64,000 nucleotides of DNA from Lepidurus packardi. Lineage: Eukaryota; Arthropoda; Branchiopoda; Notostraca; Triopsidae. Location of the stretch: positions 1 to 64,000 of the forward strand of contig JAKZAN010000205.1 of the NCBI GenBank assembly GCA_023053545.1, given 5' to 3'. Made by a program: the position numbers and the translations under genes. The notes beneath the pieces were generated by a model. It saw only the letters and a program-made list of their open reading frames with translations. It did not search any database and was not told where the DNA came from. Shown here in pieces: positions 12,365 through 22,562 of this stretch (positions are counted from its first letter, which is position 1; each line of letters starts with the position of its first letter).

Positions 12365-12706
12365 TCAATCGAAGTAGCTGTATCTGTTGACGATGTCGTC
12401 TCTCTGCTTCATCCAATACTTCACGTACCGCTTGTCCAGTCGGTTGTAACAGTCCCACAAACAGTTGTTCTTCTCTACTTCCTCGTCCAGCAGGATGTTC
12501 TTCTTGTCCATGCACTTCTTGCTGCAGTTGTCCAGCTTCTTCTTCGACAGGAAGTTAATATTGTCCAAAAACTGATTCACATCCTTCAGGGGCTCTTCAC
12601 AGGATTACTGACACCGACTCAGACTTGGGATTTATTCGCTCTTGAAGCTCTCGAAACTGTATTTGTTGTAACATGACAACTGACACTTGTGCATTTTCTT
12701 CTTCAT
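12365..12706 (-). CDS. FAM136A-like (DUF842) CX3C protein
   Basis: A 113-residue protein with four CX3C pairs: CQLSC, CQESC, CSKKC and CLWDC. They follow the order and spacing of the FAM136A/DUF842 family, including a CQESCEEPLKDVNQFLD segment resembling human CIERCHVPLAQ. The family is linked to the mitochondrial intermembrane space, where twin CX3C motifs form disulfides through the Mia40 pathway; localisation here is inferred. The ATG at 12704-12706 is directly preceded in frame by TGA, so the ORF cannot extend. Other family members carry a longer N-terminal helix, so an upstream exon (for example from the ATG at 12921-12923) is possible but unproven. Two TAA Glu codons lie inside. Confidence 0.8.
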
Positions 12707-12919
12707 TCAACCCCTACTCGACTAAGACATGGTTTTAAAGAGATGGGGGTTGCTTTATTGCCGATGTGCGAATTACTTGGATTGAGGTTGTATCCTCGAT
12801 ATTTTGTTTGCTGAGCATAGTAAGCATGACTTTGACGTGGTACTGCAGGTAAGACCGATGTCTGTCGAGCTATTCCTTGGGGACGTGGCTGAGCAGCTGG
12901 TCGACCAGATTGGGGCTTG

Positions 12920-13249
12920 TCATTATTATTGTGCGTATTGTCGATGTTCTTATCCTATTGTAATAAAGTATGCAATTCTGCAATTCCCAAGAAAATGACA
13001 ACAGTTCAAAATTAAAGTCAACTACTTGCGTTTATCATCTATGTAATGCCAGTGTTGATAGATCCCCTCCTTTAAGAACGCACTCTCACGTGAGTGTTCT
13101 ATAATAAAAAATTTGAATCTCAAAAATAAGACACACAAAAAATACAGTCGACTGCTTCCCGTCTGAAGAACTGGGACAGTCGAGTCTGCAAATGTAAGCA
13201 TGTCCAAAAGGGTGTTGGTCTTCCCATGACGGACATCTATTTCACCCAT
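12920..13249 (-). CDS. Hypothetical small spliced protein
   Basis: From ATG at 13247-13249 the frame reads MGEIDVRHGKTNTLLDML. A 36-nt intron then leads to EHSRESAFLKEGIYQHWHY. A 48-nt intron ends before IAYFITIG, and the frame closes with TAA TAA TGA at 12920-12928, giving about 81 residues. A different acceptor, 70 nt downstream of the donor, would instead carry the frame on to a TGA near 12605, overlapping the FAM136A-like gene. I prefer the shorter form because it leaves that gene a 5' region. No family recognised; the exon model is uncertain. Confidence 0.45.
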
Positions 13250-13464
13250 GCGATAAAGGCTCAGAGCGCAATTTCTCGTGTTAAGGCTTAATGCTGACTC
13301 ACATTTGCACCCTGAAATATCTCCTCACATTCTATCCATCCCTGTTTTGCCGTCCTTTGTTTCGTACCCGTTTTCAACAAGTAGATGCCTGTCCATATTC
13401 TGTATTTGTACTTCCACGCATCTTTCTTACATAGCCTCCTCTAATACCCTTATCCATCGTATCG

Positions 13465-13902
13465 ATGCAGCAACCAACCCCCAGTTTCTCTCCTGCTGAG
13501 TCTAAAGAGTCCCTTGAGGCTCGTTTCCTTATCTAGAACAAAATAATCAGGGTCCATGACCAACTCGTTATCATTTCATCGGAACTCGATGATATACGCC
13601 ACCTCACTCGAAACGTGACGACCACTCGCAACAACACCCCCTTCAAAGATAATTCGTTCCACATTCAAGTGGGCGGCGCTTTTATCAAGCAGTCGACCAA
13701 GGATTTGTACAAGAATTTGTAAGGACGCATAAGTGATCTGATGAACAAGAAGAAATGTCTATCGAGCCAGCTTGACCAGCTACTGGTGGGTCTGATAAAA
13801 GTCTGCAGACCCATAGACTACAAAAGTCTGGATCCGGTGGTAATGGGAGAGTTAGAAAAGTACAATGACAGAATAGAGGAGATGGCTGAAGATGATGATT
13901 GA
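13465..13902 (+). CDS. Prefoldin-like subunit
   Basis: A 145-residue single-exon frame, ATG 13465 to TGA 13900-13902. It has two amphipathic helices flanking a beta-hairpin signature: IQVGGAFIKQS, followed by LYKNLEGRISDLMNKKKCL and SSQLDQL. This is the layout of prefoldin subunits, which form a hexameric co-chaperone that hands actin and tubulin to the CCT chaperonin. The Glu in NLEGRI is a TAA and sits where the family usually has Glu in LE-RI. Which of the six subunits it is cannot be told by eye. The C-terminus is acidic (EEMAEDDD). Confidence 0.65.
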
Positions 13903-13985
13903 GAATGTATGATTTAGATGTAAACAAGCGAAGCCCTTATCTCTGAAAATTGAGAGTCTTGAATAAAAAGCAAGGACTGCCTATC

Positions 13986-14918
13986 TCATTAATTAACAAG
14001 GTGTCTGACTACTTCCTTTATGAATGCACCGCCTAAATCCGAAGAATATTGCCATACACCTGCTCCGCTGCACCACCCTATTTCCTTTGAAGCCCGTACC
14101 ATCCAGTCGCCAAGATCGGAAGCCTCCACCCATCCACTGCTTGTTGCATTATACTTTCGTGCAGGCTTGATCACAATAAGCTTCCTTATAGGAACACCTC
14201 TTTGGATGATCTCTTTGACAGAAGTACCGCTGAAGTAGCCTGTGGACTTGATGAATAAGTCATCGTAGGTGGAGTAATGGGTGTTGCCCTGGTTGTAGAA
14301 CTGGACATTGTAGAAGTTAATGCTCTGGCCTACTTCTTTATCGACTGTTGCATAGGCTCCATTTTTGTAGTGCTCTTTTTTGAAGTAAGGAGCTTGGGGA
14401 GAATGTGTAATTATGTGGTGAGGCAGCAGCTCTCTTAATTTCAATTGGAACCGCACTAGCCACTGCTCCCCCTTGCCAGCCTACATAGCTGGGTTATCCT
14501 CCCAGTCGATGTCGACACCATCCAGGTTGTTTTATAGGACGAACTTCCCAAGTTTAGTAGCGGTGTCAATAGGATCCTTTCCGGCAGTAGTCGGAAACTA
14601 TGTGGCTCCAAAAGCAGAGACCAGCACTTTGATTCCTGCAGAATTGTATCTTTGTTTGATATTTTTCTGTATCGACTCTTTAGTGTTGCCAAACACTGAC
14701 GACTCGCCGAAGTATTTGAGGGGATTGGACCAGAGCTCAGCGATGTCGTGCGGACCACTCGATAGCCAGAAAGTGAAGACGAAGTAGTTGTACATGGTTT
14801 TGGGGGCGAACCCAGGGACACCGATGGACTAGGCGATGGCTTCCGGAGGCCACCATTTGGGGATCGTGTTTATATAGGCCACCCGAATGGGCATTGCAGT
14901 GGGATGATGGTTGTGCAT
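13986..14918 (-). CDS. Glycoside hydrolase family 18 chitinase-like protein
   Basis: A 310-residue single-exon enzyme from ATG at 14916-14918. It carries the GH18 catalytic motif as LDGVDIDWED, so all three acidic residues of DxxDxDWE are present. It also has KVLVSAFGATEF for the preceding strand and late barrel strands VQFYNQGN and GAGVWQYSSD. GH18 enzymes cleave beta-1,4-GlcNAc links by substrate-assisted catalysis. Two TAA/TAG Glu codons lie in the barrel core. I see no signal peptide at this start, so the protein is either cytosolic or missing a 5' exon. The last sense codon is TAA directly before TGA (13986-13991). Confidence 0.87.
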
Positions 14919-15006
14919 CTTCGTAGTTTGATTCTATCTGATATAAAATTATAAAAGATAGATAATATCCCGCTTAAAAAGATTAGCTATTCTTTATAAC
15001 TTAAAA

Positions 15007-16603
15007 TCATAAGCTTTGAAGTCTCATTGCTTCCTTCAGAGTATGTTTTGCTCGCCACATCTGTTGGATCGCCCGTGCTGCGGCGTGATGATCACTCCTG
15101 AACTTGTTGGTCCGCACTTGCGAACGTAGGCTTAGAAGCAGAGGCTTGTTGATCAGACAGCGAAGGAAGTCAGCCTCGGTCACTCTCCGGTTTATACAGT
15201 CTGTAGCCAAGAGTTCGTTGGCTTTTATGGTGACCGTACCGATGCGTTTCTTTCGCAGGTAGTGTATGAGGCATCCAAGGAAGCTGGAAATGTTTCCCCA
15301 GCTCGGCTGATGCTAGAGCTTGAACTGAGAGTATTAGGGGTTATCGACTATCTTGAAGTTGACTATTCTAAAGTAGTTCTTTTCTTCAAAAATGATTAGA
15401 TCATCATCAACTTGAGAATCTGCACTTTTCTAAGTGTGCATGACGTACCGAGAACTGTTCACACTATAGGTTTTGGATAGCGATTTGCTCGTTCTGTGAT
15501 GGTTTACTGAATCGTCGTGACGTAGGGAATCGGTTTCCTTTATGGCATCCTCCTGCTAGATACGCGTCAAGAAAAGTCTTTGGACATAGTCTTCCATCAA
15601 TTTGTTGTGCTGTTTGGTCTTGGTAAGGCCAAAGGAGTCCATCAACTTGCTTTGTACCCGACTAATATTACCCATCGAGCTTGTAAAGAATGTCTTCTGG
15701 ACGGCTCTGGGCTATGCTTCTTGTAGATGCGAGAGGCTGAGATTGTGGGGCTGAAACAGATTGGTGAGGTGATACATCCCCTGGGTGTAGTCGATTTGTG
15801 ACTCTTAGACTGGTTTGATTGCTATACAACACCTCTGCTCCCTATCTAGACCTTTATTGTACTTGTAGAGATGTCTGACTTTGAGTTTGCCTATCCTAGT
15901 CTTGCGCTCCTACAGCGACATCAGTGTATCCTTTTTTCTTGTTTTTTAGAGGTTTAGCGATGGGGAATTAGAGAAAAGGTTGGTTGCTTCTGTTAGGACC
16001 GACTATTGGATAAGTTTCACTCTGCTTTTGTCTCCCAGTGTTTTGTTCATCTTTTCAATCAAGGTTGAGCTGCCCTGGGAAGGGAGACCATGGCTCTTGA
16101 GCTTAGAAACATCAGTCAGTCGGCTGCTCTTATTTAGGGTGTTGGGGGCTGTTTGTTATGTCGGGTGGGCCTTAGTTGCAGGGGTTGAGTAGCGATTTAT
16201 GGGTACCAGATAGTCAATGGAAGAACTCATCTGGTCGATTATTGTAGTTTATGAAATATGGGAGATGGTGGTTTAGTTGAGTGTTTTCTGAGTCAGGGTT
16301 GGAAGGCGAGGCGAGGGGACGGGTTTGGACTGGGATGTCTGGATAGGTGGCATTTTAGATTTAGAGACGAGGAATTCGCGCATGACATGATTAAATTTTT
16401 TGGAGAAGTATTATTGGAGAGACGCGGATATCTGGGGCTGGATGGAGTTGAACCTGTAGAGGACGTGCTCGACGAAGGCCTTCTTGTGGGACTCATTGAC
16501 TGCAGAATAACAGAAAATATAATGTGAGGGGGGAAGGGGAGGTACCGTCAGGATCGGCCGCGAATTTCTCTAGTTCTTTTTAGATCTCCTCTAATTTTTC
16601 CAT
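15007..16603 (-). CDS. IQ-motif protein, possible axonemal or cortical calmodulin binder
   Basis: From ATG at 16601-16603 a 9-kDa-scale first exon is joined across a 46-nt intron (16500-16545). The frame then runs to TGA at 15007-15009, giving 516 residues. The N-terminus is helical and charged (KLEEIEKELEKFAADPD). The centre is Ser/Thr-rich. Near the C-terminus is an IQ-like segment AARAIQQMWRAKHTLKEA that should bind calmodulin or a light chain. Other recognisable landmarks are TQGMYHLTNLFQP and WGNISSFLGCLIHYL. More than ten TAA/TAG codons read as Glu. I do not recognise a named orthologue. Confidence 0.65.
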
Positions 16604-16857
16604 TTGGAACAACACTCTGCGTATAATTATAGAGTGTTAACCCGAATCCTGACCATTGTTATTGGTTATTCTTCCAGCACTTAATTAATCGCTGGATCGA
16701 ATTCATCAGCAAAATACTCTGGACTCTAGCACACGACCAATACATCAATAAACAAGTAAGTGGCTGGCAATATCTGATATCACAACTTTCTACCCTCAGT
16801 CATCCATGCAGTCCCACGCAGCTCCCGAACACCAATCGACAGCATTCGTCACAGTGT

Positions 16858-17679
16858 TCACTCATTCCTGCTAGATAGCAGATCCAGAATATACAGAAAT
16901 ATCTGGATGATGTCGATGTACAGGCACAGGGCTGCAGGCACATAGTCATCGATGCCCAGCTCTTCCCGCCTGCCGCCCATGATCATCTGCGTATCGATTA
17001 TCAGGTAGAATCCGAACAGCACTACTCCCAGAAAACAGTAGAGGGTGTGCAAAAATGGTATGCTCGTGAACAGGTTGACGATGAACAACACCAGCATGGC
17101 TGCGCTTAACACCACGATGAAACCCCAGCTGGTCGTGAAATCCGTCTCAGTCTTGTATGCGTAGATAGTGCACGCCACGACCATTGCTAAACGAAAACAG
17201 AGTCATTAAAAGAGTTTCGTACCTGCAGTCATGAAGGCAGCAGTGAGGACCACCCCTTTGCCGTCCTGGGCTGCAGTCATCGAGCTAATAAAGCTCACAA
17301 TGTATGATTCAGCCAGGGTGAATATGAGAAGTGCGATCATGTTGTTAGGGTATTATCTTCCGCCTTCGCAGCAAAGGATGTAGATTTCACAGACGATGAC
17401 GAGGATGAATGCGAGAACAGCCAGTCCGATGTTGTTGATTTGGAAGGTGAGGAAGGTATCGGAGTACATAGCGAAGACGGTAACGAGGGCAGTGAGGCAT
17501 AGTTGCACTGAGGACGAGGGGATTGAAGGTGGGGAGTTACTTGAGAGGATGGTATAGACTTTGCGGATGAAGGCAAGCCTGGCATCGGCGTTGAGAGTGC
17601 CAAGAGAGGGTGGCTTATTGGGGTCTTCCATGCCTTGGTAGACTCCGTACTCCATTTCTTGCTGGTTGGTGCCGAACAT
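16858..17679 (-). CDS. TMBIM/BAX inhibitor-1 family membrane protein (Lifeguard-like)
   Basis: A 250-residue multipass protein of the family that forms pH-sensitive Ca2+ leak channels in ER or Golgi membranes and dampens cell death. After an acidic, Pro-rich head come AFIRKVYTILSMQLCLTALV and about seven hydrophobic segments. CCEGGREYPNN follows, then AMVVACTIYAYKTETDFT and a C-terminal FYLIIDTQMIMGGRRE with the usual acidic and YVPAALCLYIDIIQIFLYIL end. There are two introns: 17508-17540 (33 nt) and 17187-17222 (36 nt). The first is a multiple of three without a stop, so it also reads through as an 11-residue insertion; removing it restores the family's KVY-IL--QL motif. ATG is 17677-17679. 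Confidence 0.9.
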
Positions 17680-17873
17680 GTTAAAACCTGATTTTGAATC
17701 TAGAATGTGTACTAATGTCGCAATTATATATTCGGGCTGACCTTAATTTGTGTTGTGCTAAATATTGAGGCGTCAGAAAGCAAAATACAGGGGGTTACTC
17801 TCGCTCTCCCTCATTTCCGATATATATATATTGAAGCAGGCATTTACATTTTATCATTACGCGTACTCATTAC

Positions 17874-18607
17874 ATGAACCTGACGTTACGGGAGTTCCTT
17901 TACAAAGAGCCTGGAGCTGTGGAGGCGATCTTCGAAATGGTAACTCCAAGACACCTAGATTCCTCCTAATCCACAACAGTTAGTGTCGGTCGAAATCGTG
18001 GTCAATGGCAAAACCCATAAGGCCCCTCATGTGGCTTTGCTGAATAACAAATGCCGGTGGGACAGCACCATCATCATTGAATCAGGACCCCCTGCCGATG
18101 TCGAGTTCAAATTCTACAACAAAGACAAACTCATCGGCAGATGCATCTATAGTATTCTGTCCAAAAACCCTCGCAAGTGTAACTACTCTCCATCGCTGAT
18201 CAGGAATATTGAAACAAATTGTAGAGTGTCTCGATGTGGTCAATTAGTAATTCAGGTCAAGAGGGAGGTTCATAATAGAGATATCCTCCCAAAAAGTAGC
18301 CGAGCCTCAGGACAGAAGGCCGATGCAGATCCTGGAGGAATACCGCCCCGAGGTGAAGGAATCTGCAAAATAGTCGAAATCATCGAGAAGTGGAGGGTTC
18401 TTCTCATGCTGTCTGCCCTCAGGGACCCGCAAAGAACCCCGTGCTGTGGAAAAAGTGTACAACGAAATCCCTAAGTACAAAGAACGAGGGATAAAAGAAC
18501 TATTAGAGCAGGTCTAAAAATAAAAGCAAAGTTTGGGTGCCCCTTTTAAAAACTCCCTATACCTCCAGCTCAGATCAGAACCCCAAATGGCGGAATTTTT
18601 ATACTGA
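17874..18607 (+). CDS. C2-like domain protein
   Basis: Three exons (introns 17940-17979 and 18179-18224) give 215 residues from ATG 17874 to TGA 18605-18607. The N-terminal LREFLYKEPGAVEAIFEM is followed by a beta-rich region: VSVEIVVNGKT, KCRWDSTIIIESG, DVEFKFYNKDKLIGRCIYSI and RGRFIIEIS. That resembles a C2 sandwich without obvious Ca2+-binding Asp loops. The C-terminal part is charged, with a GFFSCCLPSG cysteine pair that might be lipidated. The second splice junction creates a TAG Glu codon across exons and moves the frame into the LEEYRPEVKE stretch; without it the ORF degenerates. Family assignment is tentative. Confidence 0.55.
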
Positions 18608-18648
18608 AAGTCTCTAAAGTTATACACAGATGCTGCCATGTAGTTCGA

Positions 18649-19517
18649 TCACTTGTTAAAATGGAAAGTAGCTTTTCTCTATTGGTATGCAGGTTCTTTC
18701 GATTCCCAGATCTTCTTCCACTACTAGTGCATCCCGTCGATCAGAGCCAGTGTTTCATCCTTGCCGAAGATCTTCTCATCATAAGCGATGGTGTTAGCTT
18801 TCTTGCCGTCGTATGTCTTGATGGTCTTGAACCACTCCTTTATAGTATTCAGTTTGGCTTTGTCCTTCAAGTCCTCAATGCTACGGATCTATGAGCTATT
18901 AAGTTGATATGATAAATAATGTAGTACATTATGTTTTTCAGCGTCTGTCACATCGAGTACTAGAACTTTCCAGTCAATTTCTCCTTGATCTATCAGACAA
19001 AAGGATCCTAAGACTTTTACTCGGAATATGTCAGCTGTTTGTCGCCGGGTCCCAAGGGATAGCTCGACGATGTCCAAGGGGTCATTGTCTCCCTAAATAC
19101 TCAATAATCATCGTGTGCTTATAGATGAGGAAAGGATACGTAGTAGCCTTCGTGCAGCCGAATATCCTGTTCCCAGGTTTGAGGAAGGTAGCCGTAGTTG
19201 AACATGGGAGGGACTGCATAGTGTCGGAGTTAAAGACCACCATTTGTCTTGTTCTTTCTTATGTCTTGACGTATAGGATGGTTGGGGAGTTCCTTTATCA
19301 ATTCCATTTTGGCGGTCGTCGAGTGCGGTATCTCCACGCAACATGTGAGTTGGTCGCCTTTAATATCAAGTGGCACGTCATTCCAAAAAGATATGGTTTT
19401 CTGTTCGTGCTGCAGATAGTAGCGCTAGGACGGGAACTCGCCAGCGAAGTCGCGCTTCAGAGTAGTGTAGTTAGGCAGTGAGGAAAATCGACTATACAGT
19501 GCTCGGGCCAGTCTCAT
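18649..19517 (-). CDS. Soluble inorganic pyrophosphatase
   Basis: A 273-residue family I pyrophosphatase that hydrolyses PPi to two phosphates and pulls biosynthetic reactions forward. One 47-nt intron (19093-19139) is removed just before the signature GDNDPLDIVEL, which contains the Mg2+-binding aspartates. Upstream are FWNDVPLDI, CCVEIPHSTTAKMELIKE and NYGYLPQTWEQD. Downstream are VKVLGSFCLIDQGEIDWKV, with the second Asp pair and Lys, and IKTYDGKK. Start is ATG 19515-19517, stop TGA 18649-18651. The usual Glu in LIDEGE is Gln here. Length is close to yeast IPP1. Confidence 0.93.
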
Positions 19518-19617
19518 CTCTCCCAATCAGAATTTAAAATATCGCCAGATTTTAATAATTTGAACAACCAAAGCCATTTTTACCCACTCATCACATGCAC
19601 AAATGATGCTACCAAAA

Positions 19618-20730
<1,113 letters not shown>

Positions 20731-21080
20731 TTTCGCGATATTTTGCCCTATAGGTTGTTTTACGTGTATGTGTGTTTGAATATTGATTATGGTGTTATAG
20801 ATAATCGAGTAGTCGATATCCAAAAAGTGTGAACTTAAAAAATAGAACCTGCATTTCTCCGAATACCCCTTTATTGCTTTTTTATTGGGAATTTAAAAAT
20901 GCATCCAAGTAAGTACGAACCCTCTCACTTCCCATTCAAACATATATCGCTTATAGCCAACTCTCTTAACTGATCCACTTTTTAAGTTTATTTGAGATAC
21001 GCTCACAGTGCTCTAGAATTATACAACAACTGACAATTCCGCACAGCATTTAGGGTATTAATAGTAGGGTGCATCAATAT
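20731..21080. other. Intergenic region between two reverse-strand genes
   Basis: This 350-base AT-rich spacer contains the promoter of the CK2-like gene and the 3' end of the alveolin-like gene. It has short A/T runs (for example 20833-20910) and no convincing ORF or RNA gene. Confidence 0.45.
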
Positions 21081-22127
21081 TCAGGCTCTCTCCACAGGCT
21101 TCAGCTCCATGCCCTCAGGTCCTGCCGCGGGACGCACTAGTACTATTTTCTCGACCTCCCGATCTATGAAGATTGGCTCGATCACTTTCTCAATCTTGTC
21201 TCGGAACACGATCCTCTCGATCTCCCGATCCACGAACACTGGCTTCTAGATGTACACGATTTTCTCACGTGGTCGCTCAGCACGCTTTACTACCAGCACG
21301 TGCTTCTCCACGATCTTCTCAATCACCCGTTACACCACTACTGGAACTTCCACCTCCACGAAAACTGGAACCTGCTCTTTGATGTAAATGGGTTTCTCTA
21401 TGAAGATCGGCTTCTCGACAATCTTCTACACTACTTTTTCCACAACTTTCTCCACTACCTTTTCGACTATCTTCTCCACCACAACCGCGATCTTCTTCTC
21501 CTTATGAGTGGATACGAAAACCGGGATCGTTGACTTGCTTGCAGGCGCTGCTACCTTGGTGAGAGCACTAGTTTCCATATTCTTGACCTTGCCGTTGAGT
21601 TCCTATACGAGTTTCTCCAACCGCTACTCATTCTGGCTCTTGAAGAGTAGACTTTTTTAAAACTGCTTCTTCACATTTTCAAAGTCTGCAATTTATTTTT
21701 TCATCTATGCAACAGTAGCAACAGCTTGGTGGTGACGGGTCTGCTGCTCTATGGTCTGGGTGCGGAGCTGGACCAGACGGGTCATAATGGCTGTATGCAT
21801 CTACTGCAAAGAGAGTCGAGAAGAAGCGTCGGGATCCAGAGAGACGAGACTGGTGAGGTAGGAGGTCAGGGTTTGGATTTGTGTGTGCATGGTCCTGAGC
21901 TCGGAGGCGTAGACACGTTTGAGCGTGTGGATGAGTTTTTCTTGCTTGGAGATAATGAGTTCGTAGTGATTGTGCTCAAGGAGAGGAGCTGAGGGATAAG
22001 AGGTGTGCCTGAGGGAGGTAGCAGTGTCGGAGTTTGAGTGGTATTTTGAAAGGGAGTAAGGAGGGGAGAAGTGGAAGGATTCGTGGTAGAATTCGGAGAG
22101 TTCCTGGGAGAGGTTGAGGCTAGTCAT
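21081..22127 (-). CDS. Alveolin-like Val/Glu/Lys repeat protein of the cell cortex
   Basis: A 348-residue protein in one frame, ATG 22125-22127 to TGA 21081-21083. The first 110 residues are Ser/Tyr/His-rich, followed by coiled coil (ADFENVKKQFEK, RLEKLVEELN). The C-terminal 130 residues are tandem charged-hydrophobic repeats such as VEKIVEKVVEK, FIEKPIYIKEQV, VFVEVEVPVVV and VFVDREIERIVF. This EKPV/EKIVE pattern is the hallmark of alveolins, which form the subpellicular network or epiplasm under alveolar sacs in ciliates and apicomplexans. Several repeat glutamates are TAA/TAG. Assignment rests on repeat character, not on a full alignment. Confidence 0.75.
21130..21490 (-). repeat. Tandem alveolin-type EKIVEK/VPVFVE repeats (in protein)
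   Basis: At DNA level this is a degenerate run of TTCTCxA(C/T)-type units; on the coding strand it encodes alternating EK and valine-rich blocks. The densest part, 21418-21485, encodes VEKIVEKVVEK repeated about every 12 nt. Such short-period repeats are prone to length change between strains. Confidence 0.7.
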
Positions 22128-22562
22128 TAGAGGGAGAGGGGCAGGAATAAAAATAATAATATTAATTATAATGGGTGGCAGGAGGGTGCCATTAGAGGTT
22201 AAAAGCGAATAATTGAGAGTGAGGCCAGCTGCTAAGACAAATAGTCCTAATATTTTAGAATATGGGGTTATCCGAAGAACGTTTTGTCAAAATTAAAACC
22301 AACAGTGTTCATGGAACTCCCAAACTGCATTGAAGTAATTGCCATGATCACCCCAAAACACCTACTATGGTCGGGATAAAAAATGAGCACACCTTTTCTA
22401 ATGATAGAATACATGATTTAATTTCGGAAGGCGGCTGCGAAATAGCCTCTCTCCCTCACTGACAGTTCTATACTCCCAAATAACTAAATCCTAGCATTTT
22501 GTAAAACTCTACTATCATTTTAAACTGTATTCCAACTACTAACCAACACACAATACACTCCC
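22128..22562. other. Divergent intergenic region
   Basis: These 435 bases separate the alveolin-like gene (reverse) from the TPR-C2 gene (forward) and must hold both promoters. The 22150-22180 stretch is a run of AT-rich AATAATAATATTAATTATAA. No ORF or RNA gene is supported. Confidence 0.45.
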
